64,000 bases of DNA from Mycobacteroides franklinii (GTDB lineage Bacteria > Actinomycetota > Actinomycetes > Mycobacteriales > Mycobacteriaceae): NCBI RefSeq assembly GCF_002013895.1, contig NZ_MAFQ01000001.1, positions 558,001 through 622,000 on the forward strand, written 5' to 3'. The position numbers and the translations under genes are program-made. The notes below the pieces were generated by a model that was not told the origin of the DNA, did no database searches, and worked only from the letters and a program-made list of their open reading frames with translations. Below are positions 1-8,275 of the stretch, piece by piece; the stretch's first letter is position 1, and each line of letters starts with the position of its first letter.

Positions 1-134
1 GGTTGTTGGCGGAGTTGGGCTGGTCGCTGCACACCACGCCGATGCCGCCCAAGGGCCAACATTGGCGGCTGCTGTCGTCGGTGAAGGAATTGGACCCGGC
101 GTGGGTGCGATACCTAGGCGAGGGTGCGGCATGA
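1..134 (+). CDS. C-terminal end of an unidentified protein (truncated by window edge)
   Basis: An open frame from base 3 to a TGA at 132-134 gives a 43-residue tail that ends in LGEGAA, with high third-position GC. Its 5' end lies outside the window. The ctaI start follows 22 bases later in the same direction, so the two may be cotranscribed. By position it could correspond to the Rv2469c-type conserved protein (HNH-like) next to ctaI/ctaJ in other mycobacteria. That is inferred from gene order; no domain is visible in this fragment. Confidence 0.5.
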   Translation, partial: LLAELGWSLHTTPMPPKGQHWRLLSSVKELDPAWVRYLGEGAA

Positions 135-156
135 CGCATCGGCTACGGTTTGCATT

Positions 157-417
157 GTGAGCTTCCTCAACAGCCCTACATACATCGGGATGCCGGTCTG
201 GGTAGCCCTGATCGCACCGGTCTTCCTCGTGCTCGTCGGCCTGTGGACGATGCGCAAGAAGGGGCCGCACCCCGCGACTTACAACATGAACGACGGCTGG
301 ACGCATGCCCCGATCCTGTGGGCCGCTGTCGACGAGAACATCGGTGATAGTCACGGACACGGCCATGGCCATGCCGGCGTCGAGGCGATTGGAGGGTCCG
401 CAAGTGGCAAGTGGTGA
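157..417 (+). CDS. ctaI: Small membrane subunit of cytochrome aa3 oxidase, CtaI-like
   Basis: This is an 86-aa protein with one transmembrane segment (about residues 10-30), followed by a basic RKK stop-transfer patch and a polar tail with an alternating His-Gly run (HGHGHGH). The GTG at 157 is chosen because it opens directly on the hydrophobic segment; a start at 124 would overlap the upstream gene and add a non-hydrophobic leader. Cryo-EM of the mycobacterial III2-IV2 supercomplex identified two small aa3-associated proteins encoded next to pepN, named CtaI and CtaJ. Size, topology and the neighbouring DUF5130-type gene fit that pair. The assignment rests on synteny and topology, so the symbol is tentative. 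Confidence 0.6.
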   Translation: MSFLNSPTYIGMPVWVALIAPVFLVLVGLWTMRKKGPHPATYNMNDGWTHAPILWAAVDENIGDSHGHGHGHAGVEAIGGSASGKW

Positions 418-871
418 GGTCACCAAGACTGCTCCCGCCGAGTTGCCCCGCGGCTGGGCCGAGACCGTAAGTGGACGCCTCTCGGGTGTTACCGAGCCTG
501 GCGAACTGTCGGTTAAGTACCCGTTCCCCAACTACCAGCTGGCGACGTTGGACGACGCTCTGACCTACGGCAGTCGCTCGTCGAAGGCCCGCTTCTCCGT
601 ATACATCGGTGACCTGGGCAACGACACCAACAAGGGCGCCCGTGAGGTGTTCCTCGAGGTGCCGACGCCTGACGAGGCCGTGCTGATCGCCGTTTCTCCG
701 GACCAGCACGTCGTGGAGGTCGTCTACGGCGAGGGGCTCAAGGGACGCGGGGCCGAATCGGCCGCCGACCTTGGTGTTGCCGCAGCGTTGGCGTCCTTCA
801 AAGAGGGCAACCTGCTCGACGGGATCATCAGCGCGGTGCGTGTCATGAGCGCCGCCATCGCCCGTCCCTAG
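404..871 (+). CDS. ctaJ: DUF5130-type protein, CtaJ-like aa3 oxidase accessory subunit
   Basis: This 155-aa protein uses a GTG at 404, preceded by GGAGG at 391-395. An ATG at 371 is in frame but lies deeper inside ctaI and lacks a ribosome site. The 14-base overlap with ctaI suggests translational coupling. The protein has no signal peptide. A mixed alpha/beta body (FSVYIGDLG..., [17 protein letters not shown]) resembles a TPM/DUF5130 fold and is followed by an Ala-rich hydrophobic C-terminal helix (about 125-152). In M. smegmatis the protein at this locus is a peripheral subunit of complex IV in the respiratory supercomplex. It ends about 35 bases before a long palindrome that may terminate the transcript. 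Confidence 0.6.
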   Translation: MASGEVTKTAPAELPRGWAETVSGRLSGVTEPGELSVKYPFPNYQLATLDDALTYGSRSSKARFSVYIGDLGNDTNKGAREVFLEVPTPDEAVLIAVSPDQHVVEVVYGEGLKGRGAESAADLGVAAALASFKEGNLLDGIISAVRVMSAAIARP

Positions 872-905
872 TTCTTCGCGCGGGTTCCCGCGCACCGCTT
901 TGTGC

Positions 906-961
906 CGAGCGTGAAGCTACTGCGAGATTTGAGTCCATTTCCCGCAGTAGCTTCACGCTCG
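906..961. repeat. Long palindrome upstream of the AbiEi/DUF559 gene, possible terminator of ctaJ
   Basis: Two perfect 19-base arms (906-924 and 943-961, core GTGAAGCTACTGCG) flank an 18-base loop. The arm core recurs with two base differences in the palindrome at 1831-1876, on the other side of the gene at 995-1834. No U-tract follows, so if it terminates ctaJ it is a tract-less mycobacterial hairpin. Confidence 0.7.
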
Positions 962-994
962 TTGCATGTCAGCGGGTAAGCGCACACTGCCCGC

Positions 995-1834
995 ATGGGG
1001 GAACCATTTCTGGGCAGTGAGGCGATCAGATCCGGCCGGCTGACGCCGCATGCCCTACGCACCCGCTTTGTGGCCCTACATCGTGATGTCTATCTGCCGC
1101 GCGCCGCGGAGCTCACGCCGCTTGTGCGCGCGCGTGCCTGCTGGCTGTGGACGGGGCGATGCGGAATTATTGCCGGCCACTCGGCATCCGCGTTACACGG
1201 TGCACGGTGGGTGGATTCGGCGCGCAACGCCGAGGTGATCCACGGCAATCGGCATCGACAGCCAGGAATCACCGTCTGGTCGGGGGATATCTCACCCGAC
1301 GAGATCTGCATGGTCGATGGCATGCGGGTCACCACTCCTGCTCGCACCGCGCTCGACCTTGCCTGTCGCTATCCCCGGGGAGTGGCGGTGACTGCCATCG
1401 ATGCGCTGTGTCGCGCGACCGAGCTCAAGACCTCCGAGATGTTTGATCTGGCCTCAAGACATCGCGGGATGCGTGGGATTCGCCGGGCGCGTGCTGCCTT
1501 CGATCTGGTGGACGCCGGTGCGCAGTCGCCCAAGGAGACCTGGCTGCGGCTATTGCTTCGCGATGCCGGGCTTCCACCCGTGACCACCCAGATCCTGGTG
1601 CACAACGGCGACTTCGTGGCGCTGGCGTACATCGATATGGGCTGGAAGGACGTCATGGTTGGCGTCGAGTACGACGGCGACCAGCACCGCAGCGACCGTC
1701 GGCAGTACCGCAAGGACATCACGCGGCTGGAAATGCTCGATGGCCTGGGCTGGCTGATCGTCAGAGTGGTCGCCGAGGACCACCCCGACGACATCATTCG
1801 CCGAGTACGTGAAGCCGTAGCCCGCCGACAGTGA
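995..1834 (+). CDS. AbiEi-like N-terminal domain plus DUF559/Vsr-like endonuclease domain protein
   Basis: This is a 279-aa soluble protein. The N-terminal two thirds (a conserved LALHRDVYLP-like segment, GHSASALHGARW, and VTTPARTALDLA near 110-125) matches the winged-helix plus core architecture of AbiEi-type proteins. The C-terminal 80 residues carry a PD-(D/E)XK-like pattern (YIDMGWKDVMVGVEYDGDQHR, then YRKDITRLEMLDGLGW.IVRV) typical of DUF559/Vsr-like nucleases. Such proteins are abundant orphan genes in mycobacteria and their function is not established. No AbiEii-type toxin gene sits beside it. Its TGA lies inside the 5' arm of the palindrome at 1831-1876, and a related palindrome lies upstream, so the gene is bracketed by them. 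Confidence 0.75.
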   Translation: MGEPFLGSEAIRSGRLTPHALRTRFVALHRDVYLPRAAELTPLVRARACWLWTGRCGIIAGHSASALHGARWVDSARNAEVIHGNRHRQPGITVWSGDISPDEICMVDGMRVTTPARTALDLACRYPRGVAVTAIDALCRATELKTSEMFDLASRHRGMRGIRRARAAFDLVDAGAQSPKETWLRLLLRDAGLPPVTTQILVHNGDFVALAYIDMGWKDVMVGVEYDGDQHRSDRRQYRKDITRLEMLDGLGWLIVRVVAEDHPDDIIRRVREAVARRQ

Positions 1835-1876
1835 AGCTATTGCGGGAAACTACCCGGAATCCCGCGATAGCTTCAC
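1831..1876. terminator. Bidirectional hairpin between the DUF559 gene and pepN
   Basis: Sixteen-base arms (1831-1846 and 1861-1876) pair with one G-U wobble around a 14-base loop. The hairpin lies between two convergent genes and includes the DUF559 stop codon. The arm core (GTGAAGCTATTGCGG) is nearly the same as in the palindrome at 906-961. Confidence 0.65.
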
Positions 1877-1889
1877 GTTCGGCACGAAG

Positions 1890-4481
1890 TTACTGAGCGT
1901 CGAACTCCCGGGCCCGCAATGACCTGACGATCCCCGCGCGGCCCTCGGAAACCAGACGGCGCAGCGCCGACGGAATCTCCTTGGCCAAGAAGCCGTCTGA
2001 CTGGTGAACGGCTTCCGATGAAATGTCCCAGGACGGGTACAGGCCGATCACCACGGTCTGGGCCACTTCGCTGGAACGGCGCGCCCACACCTTCTCGATG
2101 GCATCGAAGTAGCGGCCAGCGAACGGCGCCAACAGCTCGGCCTGTCCGGGCTGCACGATTCCCGCGATCACCGAGCGTGCGGTGATGTTCGGCAGGGAGT
2201 CATCCTCGATGACCTGCTTCCACGCCGCCTCTTTCACCTCGGCGACGGGCCGGGCCGCCCGGGCCTGCGCCGCCTGGCGCTTACCTGCGGCGGTCTGATC
2301 GCGCTCCAGCTCCGCGTCGATGAACACCGATGCGTCCGGCTCCAGCGCGCCAGATGCGGCCAGCGCGTTGACGATCCGCCAACGCAGGTCGGTGTCCACT
2401 GTCAGGCCGGGCAGGTCCAGCGTCGCCGGATCGGAGTCCAGCAGCGCCTGCAGCACCACGGTGTGTCCGGCCGACAACACCGAGTTGGTGAAGGCGTTCA
2501 CGAAGGCCAGCTGATGATCCGAGCCCGGCTCGGCGGCGCGGGCCAGCTCCAGCAGCCGGTCGGCGAAGGCAGGCCAGCCGTGCTCGCGTGCCCACTGCGG
2601 TTCCACATACGAGCTCAGCGCCGTCTGGGCCTGCAGCAGCAGGCGCTGTGCCACACCGACTTCGGACTCCGCGTGCACACCGGAGGACACCAGTGCCACG
2701 AAGTCACGAGCTCGCAGCTCGGCCTCGCGGGTCATCTCCCAAGCGGCCGACCATGCCAACGTGCGCGGCAGCGGCTCGGCGATATCGGCGATCCGTGACA
2801 GCACCGTCTCCAGGGACTCGTCATCGAGCCGCAGCGAGCAGTAGGTCAGGTCATCGTCATTGACGAGGATCAGCTTGCCGCGGGAAACACCAACCAGCGC
2901 AGGAACATCCGTCGTGGGGCCCTCGACGTCAAGTTCCTCGCGATGGATTCTGACGAGTTTGCCGCTGGTCCCGGATGTCGCCGCCTCCGCGGCTCCGGCG
3001 TCGTCGTAGATCCCGACCGCCAGGCGGTGCACGCGGGTCTCGCCGGCACCCGGCGCGGCGCCGGACTGTTTGACGGCAAAGCGCGTGAACTTCCCGTCGG
3101 CATCGACCTCGAAGTCAGGCGACAGCGTGTTCAGTCCGGTGGTCTTGAGCCACTGGGTGCCCCAGTCCGACAGGTCGCGTCCCGACGCCTCTTCCAATGC
3201 GCCCAGCAGGTCGTCGAAGGTCGCGTTCCCGAAGGCGTGTGCCGTGAAGTACGCGCGCAGACCCGACAGGAAGTTCTCCAAACCGACATACGCCACAAGC
3301 TGTTTGAGCACGCTGGCGCCCTTGGCGTAGGTGATGCCGTCGAAGTTCACCTCGACGGCGGCCAGGTCCGGGATGTCGGCGGCCACCGGGTGAGTGGAGG
3401 GCAGCTGGTCCTGGCGATACGCCCACGACTTCTCGACGTTGGCGAAGGTGGTCCATGCCTCGGTGTACTCAGTGGCCTCGGCCTGGCACAGCACCGACGC
3501 GAACGTCGCGAAAGATTCGTTGAGCCACAGGTCATCCCACCAGCGCATGGTGACCAGGTCGCCGAACCACATGTGCGCCATCTCGTGCAGCACGGTCTCG
3601 GCGCGGCGCTCGTAGGAGTACTTGGTGACCTTGGACCGGAAGACGTAGTCCTCCAGGAATGTCACGGCGCCGGCGTTCTCCATCGCGCCCGCGTTGAACT
3701 CCGGTACGAACAGCTGGTCGTACTTGCCGAACGCGTACGGAACTCCAAAATTCTTGTGGTAGAAGCCAAATCCCTGCTTGGTTTCGGTGAACAGGCGATC
3801 GGCGTCCATGAACTCCGACAGCGAGGCGCGGCAGTAGATACCCAGATCGATGGTGCCGTGGTCATCGGAGTACGCATCGTTCCAGCGTGCGTACGGCCCG
3901 GCGATCAAGGCCACCAGGTAGGTGCTCATCTTCGGGGTGGTCGCGAAGGTGTGCACGCCGTCGGCGACCGACAGGGGCGCACCGTTGGAGATCACCTGCC
4001 AGTGGGCCGGGGCGGTCACCGTGACATCGAAGGTGGCCTTGAGGTCGGGCTGGTCGAAGCAGGCGAACATCCGCTTGGCGTCGGCGGTTTCGAACTGTGA
4101 ATAGAGATACACCTCATCATCGACCGGGTCCACGAAGCGGTGCAATCCCTCACCGGTGTGCGAGTATTCGCAGTCGGCCTCGACCACCACGGTGTTGGTG
4201 GCGGCGAGCTCGGGCAGCGTGATGCCCTGCTCCTCGTCGTAGCTGCTGACGTCCAGCTCGCTGCCGTTGAGTTCGACACGGCGCACCGTGCGGGCGGCGA
4301 TATCAATGACCGTCGATGTCCCGGGTTGCGCGGTAAAGGTGACGGTGGTCGACGAGTGGAAGGTCTCTTCGCTCGGACCACCTTCGGCGGTGGTGAGGTC
4401 GAGGGTGATTGCGTAATGCTCGACGTCGATCGCAGCGGCGCGGGCCGCGGCCTGGTCACGGGTGAGGTTAGGGAGTGCCAC
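1890..4481 (-). CDS. pepN: Aminopeptidase N (M1 family)
   Basis: This 863-aa cytoplasmic zinc aminopeptidase removes N-terminal residues from peptides, completing proteasome/Clp-derived peptide turnover. The exopeptidase motif GAMEN is near residue 265, and the zinc site HEMAH near 297 is followed by WLNE near 317 for the third ligand. The GTG at 4481 (VALPNLTRDQ) gives the length usual for actinobacterial PepN; upstream in-frame codons would add an implausible Ser/Pro/Arg-rich leader. The ERAP1-like C-terminal region fills the second half. It is divergent from the DsbA-like gene (132-base gap) and converges on the DUF559 gene. Confidence 0.93.
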   Translation of the reverse strand: MALPNLTRDQAAARAAAIDVEHYAITLDLTTAEGGPSEETFHSSTTVTFTAQPGTSTVIDIAARTVRRVELNGSELDVSSYDEEQGITLPELAATNTVVVEADCEYSHTGEGLHRFVDPVDDEVYLYSQFETADAKRMFACFDQPDLKATFDVTVTAPAHWQVISNGAPLSVADGVHTFATTPKMSTYLVALIAGPYARWNDAYSDDHGTIDLGIYCRASLSEFMDADRLFTETKQGFGFYHKNFGVPYAFGKYDQLFVPEFNAGAMENAGAVTFLEDYVFRSKVTKYSYERRAETVLHEMAHMWFGDLVTMRWWDDLWLNESFATFASVLCQAEATEYTEAWTTFANVEKSWAYRQDQLPSTHPVAADIPDLAAVEVNFDGITYAKGASVLKQLVAYVGLENFLSGLRAYFTAHAFGNATFDDLLGALEEASGRDLSDWGTQWLKTTGLNTLSPDFEVDADGKFTRFAVKQSGAAPGAGETRVHRLAVGIYDDAGAAEAATSGTSGKLVRIHREELDVEGPTTDVPALVGVSRGKLILVNDDDLTYCSLRLDDESLETVLSRIADIAEPLPRTLAWSAAWEMTREAELRARDFVALVSSGVHAESEVGVAQRLLLQAQTALSSYVEPQWAREHGWPAFADRLLELARAAEPGSDHQLAFVNAFTNSVLSAGHTVVLQALLDSDPATLDLPGLTVDTDLRWRIVNALAASGALEPDASVFIDAELERDQTAAGKRQAAQARAARPVAEVKEAAWKQVIEDDSLPNITARSVIAGIVQPGQAELLAPFAGRYFDAIEKVWARRSSEVAQTVVIGLYPSWDISSEAVHQSDGFLAKEIPSALRRLVSEGRAGIVRSLRAREFDAQ

Positions 4482-4613
4482 GTACCCAACGTAGCGGGTG
4501 CAGCGCGGAAGGGGTGGGGGTAGCCACTGGTGGCGGCGGGAACACGACGGCAGGATGGTGAGTTGGGATGGACGGGGACCCGTCCCACCCAACTCATATG
4601 CGAAAGGCGCGTT

Positions 4614-5231
4614 ATGTCTGCAGGCAAGAAGGACCTCGCCGAGTTCTGGTTTGACCCGCTATGTCCGTGGTGCTGGATCACTTCGCGGTGGATTCTGGAG
4701 GTCCAGAAGGTTCGCGATATCGAGGTCAAGTTCCGGGTGATGAGCCTGGCGGTTCTCAACGAGGGGCGCGACGATCTGCCGGAGCGCTATCAGGAACTGA
4801 TGAAGACGGCCTGGGGGCCGGTACGGGTTGCGATTGCCGCCGAGCAGGCCAAGGGCCAGGAAATCCTGGAGCCGCTGTACAGCGCCATGGGTACCCGGAT
4901 CCACAACCAGGACAACAAGGATCTGCCTGCCGTCATCGCCGAATCCCTCGCGGAGGTGGGTCTGCCGGCAGAGCTTGCCGACGCCGCCGAGTCGACCGAC
5001 TACGACGAGGCCTTGCGCGTCAGCCACCACGCAGGCATGGACAAGGTGGGCCCGGACGTCGGTACCCCGACCATCCACGTCAATGGTGTGGCCTTCTTCG
5101 GCCCGGTGATCTCGAAGATCCCGCGCGGCGAAGAGGCCGGAAAGCTGTGGGACGCGTCGGTGATCTTCGCCTCGTACCCGCACTTCTTCGAGCTCAAGCG
5201 CACGCGCACCGAGCCGCCGACGTTCGACTAG
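4614..5231 (+). CDS. Mycothiol-dependent DsbA-like oxidoreductase (Rv2466c type)
   Basis: This 205-aa thioredoxin-fold protein carries its CPWC redox motif at residues 17-20, an inserted helical domain, and a cis-proline loop ([10 protein letters not shown]). It has no signal peptide, so it is cytoplasmic, unlike periplasmic DsbA. The M. tuberculosis homologue Rv2466c is a mycothiol-dependent reductase induced by oxidative stress. The ATG at 4614 matches the family length. Its stop overlaps the stop of the convergent M48 protease by 3 bases. The pepN/CPWC/rpi/nei order is the same as in M. tuberculosis. Confidence 0.88.
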   Translation: MSAGKKDLAEFWFDPLCPWCWITSRWILEVQKVRDIEVKFRVMSLAVLNEGRDDLPERYQELMKTAWGPVRVAIAAEQAKGQEILEPLYSAMGTRIHNQDNKDLPAVIAESLAEVGLPAELADAAESTDYDEALRVSHHAGMDKVGPDVGTPTIHVNGVAFFGPVISKIPRGEEAGKLWDASVIFASYPHFFELKRTRTEPPTFD

Positions 5232-6184
5232 TAGCGCGGCGGGGGATTGTCGTACGTGTACCCCTGCTGAAGCGGCATGTAGCCGTGCGGGATCGGCGGC
5301 GGTGCGGGCGGTAGTACCGGCGGCACCGGAGGAATGGGGGTCGGCGGCAGCAGCTTGGGTCGAAAGAACAACGATCCGGCCTGCTGCCGGTTCCGCAGCG
5401 CCGCCGCCCGCCAGGTGTGCACAGGGTGGCCGGAGAGCATGTTGACCAGCCAGACGAAGAAGCCCGTTTCCAGGGTTGCGCGGTTGGCCAGGGTGTCGAA
5501 TTCGACCCGCTTGAGCAGGTACTTGCCGGCCGCCATGACCCCGATGGCCCCCTGAATTCCAGTAGGGCGCATGGAGTATCCGTGGTTGTCGGCGGTGTAC
5601 TCCATGGACCGCGACAGCGATGTGCCCAAGAACGGGACGAAGTTCATCGCCGTCTGAGCGAACTGGCGCCAGTACGACGCGTGCCCGGCGGCGATATGCC
5701 CCACCTCGTGGCCGATGATGAAGGCCAGGGCTTCCGGGTCCCGGGCGTCACCCCCGATCTCGAACAGGTCGCTGTAGACGACGACGAATCGACGGAAGCC
5801 GTGCCCGCTGGCGAACGCGTTGATCTGACCGTTGCCCAGCACCACGTAGGCGTCGGGTATCTCGTGTAGGCCGAACCGCTGCGCGGCCTCGACCACCATC
5901 GCGTACCCCTCGGGGAACTGTGTGGGGGACATTTTCACGCCATTGACCCGTTGCTGCCCGTAGAGAATGCCTCGACCGATGAACAGGGTCAGGGGGGTGG
6001 CGGCCAGCGCCAGGATGATGATGTTCAGCTGGACGTGCTCGGGATCCGCGAGAAAGCTGATGATGCCGAAAATCGCGCCGACATACAGCAGCACCGTGAA
6101 CAGGATCACGACGACGAGCAACCCGATCTCCCACGGATGGCGGCGCGGGGGATAGGTGTACTGGGGCAGTCCGACCGGGTACAT
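5228..6184 (-). CDS. M48-family membrane zinc metalloprotease
   Basis: This 318-aa protein has two N-terminal transmembrane helices (about 19-41 and 50-72), a cytoplasmic-type M48 domain with HEVGH at 159-163 in the context [14 protein letters not shown], and a downstream MEYTAD motif supplying the glutamate ligand. A Pro-rich tail ends in a Tyr-rich [15 protein letters not shown]. The ATG at 6184 is used; a GTG at 6193 is also possible. It is divergent from rpiB across 60 bases. M48 proteases of this type (HtpX-like) are usually linked to membrane protein quality control; the substrate is unknown. Confidence 0.82.
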   Translation of the reverse strand: MYPVGLPQYTYPPRRHPWEIGLLVVVILFTVLLYVGAIFGIISFLADPEHVQLNIIILALAATPLTLFIGRGILYGQQRVNGVKMSPTQFPEGYAMVVEAAQRFGLHEIPDAYVVLGNGQINAFASGHGFRRFVVVYSDLFEIGGDARDPEALAFIIGHEVGHIAAGHASYWRQFAQTAMNFVPFLGTSLSRSMEYTADNHGYSMRPTGIQGAIGVMAAGKYLLKRVEFDTLANRATLETGFFVWLVNMLSGHPVHTWRAAALRNRQQAGSLFFRPKLLPPTPIPPVPPVLPPAPPPIPHGYMPLQQGYTYDNPPPRY

Positions 6185-6244
6185 GCGCGCCACGGTAACC
6201 GACCGCAGGGCAACCTGGCACAACGCGGCTGTCACAATTGGGAG

Positions 6245-6724
6245 ATGCGCGTCTATGTGGGAGCCGATCACGCCGGATACGAGTTGAAGCAGAAGATCAT
6301 CGAGCATCTTCGTGGCCGCGGTCACGAGCCGGTGGACTGTGGTGCCTTTGAGCTGGACCCGCAGGACGACTACCCGGCGTTCTGCATCGACGCGGCCCGG
6401 CGCACTGTCGCCGATCCGGGCAGCCTCGGCATTGTGCTGGGCGGTTCGGGTAACGGTGAGCAGATTGCCGCCAACAAGGTTCCGGGTGCCCGCTGTGCGC
6501 TGGCGTGGAGCCTGGAGACCGCGGTGCTGGCGCGCGAGCACAACAACGCGCAGCTGATCGGGATCGGTGGCCGCATGCACACCGAGCCGGAAGCCCTTGC
6601 CATTGTCGACGCGTTTCTGACGGCCACGTGGTCGGAGGAGCCGCGCCATCAGCGCCGCATCGACATCCTGGCCGAGTACGAGGCTACCCACGAAGCGCCG
6701 CCGGTACCGGGCGCTAGCGCGTAA
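6245..6724 (+). CDS. rpiB: Ribose-5-phosphate isomerase B
   Basis: This 159-aa RpiB/LacAB-family enzyme interconverts ribose-5-phosphate and ribulose-5-phosphate in the pentose phosphate pathway. The N-terminal GADHAGYELK holds the phosphate-binding residues. The GGSGNGEQIAANKVPGARCALAW segment includes the anion-hole loop; actinobacterial RpiB uses a glutamate base (here in the GNGE motif) instead of the enterobacterial cysteine. The nei2 start follows by 6 bases, so the two are probably cotranscribed. Confidence 0.95.
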   Translation: MRVYVGADHAGYELKQKIIEHLRGRGHEPVDCGAFELDPQDDYPAFCIDAARRTVADPGSLGIVLGGSGNGEQIAANKVPGARCALAWSLETAVLAREHNNAQLIGIGGRMHTEPEALAIVDAFLTATWSEEPRHQRRIDILAEYEATHEAPPVPGASA

Positions 6725-6730
6725 ACGCTT

Positions 6731-7528
6731 GTGCCGGAGGGGCATACCCTGCACCGGCTGGCCCGGCTGCATCAGCGCCGGTTCGCCGGTTCACCGGTAT
6801 CGGTGAGCAGCCCGCAGGGGCGGTTCACCGAAGGCGCCGCGGCGGTCAACGGGCGCACCTTCGTCAAGGCGCATGCCTGGGGCAAGCACCTGTTCCACGA
6901 CTACGGTCCGGCGGGCGTCGTGCACGTCCACTTGGGGCTGTACGGCACCTTCACCGAACTGCCGGTGCCGATGGGGCTGCCCATCGGTCAGGTGCGGATG
7001 CGTATCGAGGGGTCCGAGTTCGGTACCGACCTGCGTGGCGCGACGGCATGTGAGCTGATCGACGCCCCACAGGTCGACGCGATTCTGGCCCGTCTCGGCC
7101 CCGACCCGCTGCGTCCACGGTCCGATCCGTCGCCCGCATTTGAGCGGATTGCTAAGTCACACAGGCCGATCGGCGCACTGCTGATGGATCAAAAGGTGAT
7201 GGCGGGCGTGGGCAATGTGTATCGCAGCGAGGTGCTGTTCCGTCAGCGAATCGACCCGTACCGGGAAGGCAGCCGGCTGGATCCAGAACAGCTCGCGGCG
7301 CTCTGGGGTGAGCTGGTGGACCGGATGCGGGTGGGGCTGCGGGTCGGCAAGATCGTCATCGTGGACCCCGAACACGATCGCGGCGACCCGTCATATGCCC
7401 CTGATCGTCCCCGGACCTATGTGTACCGGCGCGCGGGCGCGCCGTGCCGGGTCTGCGGAACCCCGATCCTCACCGCGGAGATGGACGCGCGAAATCTGTT
7501 CTGGTGCCCCTCATGTCAAATTCGCTGA
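6731..7528 (+). CDS. Fpg/Nei-family DNA glycosylase (Nei2/Rv2464c type)
   Basis: This 265-aa bifunctional DNA glycosylase/AP lyase removes oxidised bases. After removal of the initiator residue the mature protein would begin PEGHTLHR, giving the catalytic proline and glutamate. Further landmarks are the H2TH region with the conserved GVGNVYRSEVLF loop (about 158-169) and a C-terminal zinc finger CRVCGTPILTAEMD...FWCPSCQ (C-x2-C...C-x2-C). It begins with GTG 6 bases after rpiB. The positional equivalent in M. tuberculosis is Rv2464c. Confidence 0.9.
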   Translation: MPEGHTLHRLARLHQRRFAGSPVSVSSPQGRFTEGAAAVNGRTFVKAHAWGKHLFHDYGPAGVVHVHLGLYGTFTELPVPMGLPIGQVRMRIEGSEFGTDLRGATACELIDAPQVDAILARLGPDPLRPRSDPSPAFERIAKSHRPIGALLMDQKVMAGVGNVYRSEVLFRQRIDPYREGSRLDPEQLAALWGELVDRMRVGLRVGKIVIVDPEHDRGDPSYAPDRPRTYVYRRAGAPCRVCGTPILTAEMDARNLFWCPSCQIR

Positions 7529-7606
7529 TGCCCGCCGCGACGACGCCTCCGGCTGTAAACTGCACTGAATGGGACGGCGAGTACCAATAACCCGAAAGGG
7601 GAGGTC

Positions 7607-8269
7607 ATGACGCGACCGGGTGCGCCACTGGGAAAGCTCATGGCGCGCGCAGTTCGCGGACTAGGCTCGCACCCCGAACCTGACGATATCGAGACCCGAT
7701 TGCTGGACGCCGCCATCGAGGTGCTGGCCGAGCGGGGTACTCAGACGGCCACCATCGATGAGGTGGCGCGGCGGGCGAAAGTGGGCCGCGCCACGGTGTT
7801 TCGGCGCTTTTCCAGTAAAGACCAGCTGTTCGAGCGGGCGCTCACTCAAGAAATGCGAAAGTTCCTGGACGAGTTGCAAGAACGTGCGGGCGGTTTCGAC
7901 GATATTGGCGAGCGCGTCGCCGAGGGGTTCGCGGTCTGTATCGAGATTGTGAATCATCCTCTCCTGCGCGGTGATTCACTTGTGGCCAGGATGACTGCGA
8001 TAGAAGCGATCACCCAGGGCGATCCAGCACCGATAGAACTGGCGCGGACCTATCTCCTCACCCAGATCGACCGGATGCGCGAGGAAGGGCGCATTCCGCC
8101 GGGAGATTCCGGGCGGCAGGTCGATGTCCTGATTCACCTGGTGCTGGGATATCTTGCCGCGCCGGCGACCACCATCGACCTCAGCAACACCGAGGAGGTG
8201 CGTGCGTTGGCGCGTGAGACCTTCGCGCCCATTCTGCTCACGCCCAACGTGCCCATCCAGGCGCGGTAG
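7607..8269 (+). CDS. TetR-family transcriptional regulator
   Basis: This 220-aa repressor-type protein has a TetR helix-turn-helix at about 35-80 (LLDAAIEVLAERG...TIDEVARRAKVGRATVFRRFSSKDQLF). The C-terminal ligand domain has no recognisable family signature. A strong ribosome site (GGGGAGG) precedes the ATG at 7607. It stands alone, with its stop 6 bases from the stop of the convergent gene at 8276. The target is unknown. Confidence 0.88.
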   Translation: MTRPGAPLGKLMARAVRGLGSHPEPDDIETRLLDAAIEVLAERGTQTATIDEVARRAKVGRATVFRRFSSKDQLFERALTQEMRKFLDELQERAGGFDDIGERVAEGFAVCIEIVNHPLLRGDSLVARMTAIEAITQGDPAPIELARTYLLTQIDRMREEGRIPPGDSGRQVDVLIHLVLGYLAAPATTIDLSNTEEVRALARETFAPILLTPNVPIQAR

Positions 8270-8275
8270 CTATCT

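Noticed and set aside
2943..4100. A 385-codon open frame on the + strand opposite pepN
   Set aside because: It is an antisense shadow of high-GC coding sequence; the pepN frame has all catalytic motifs and the shadow has no recognisable domain.
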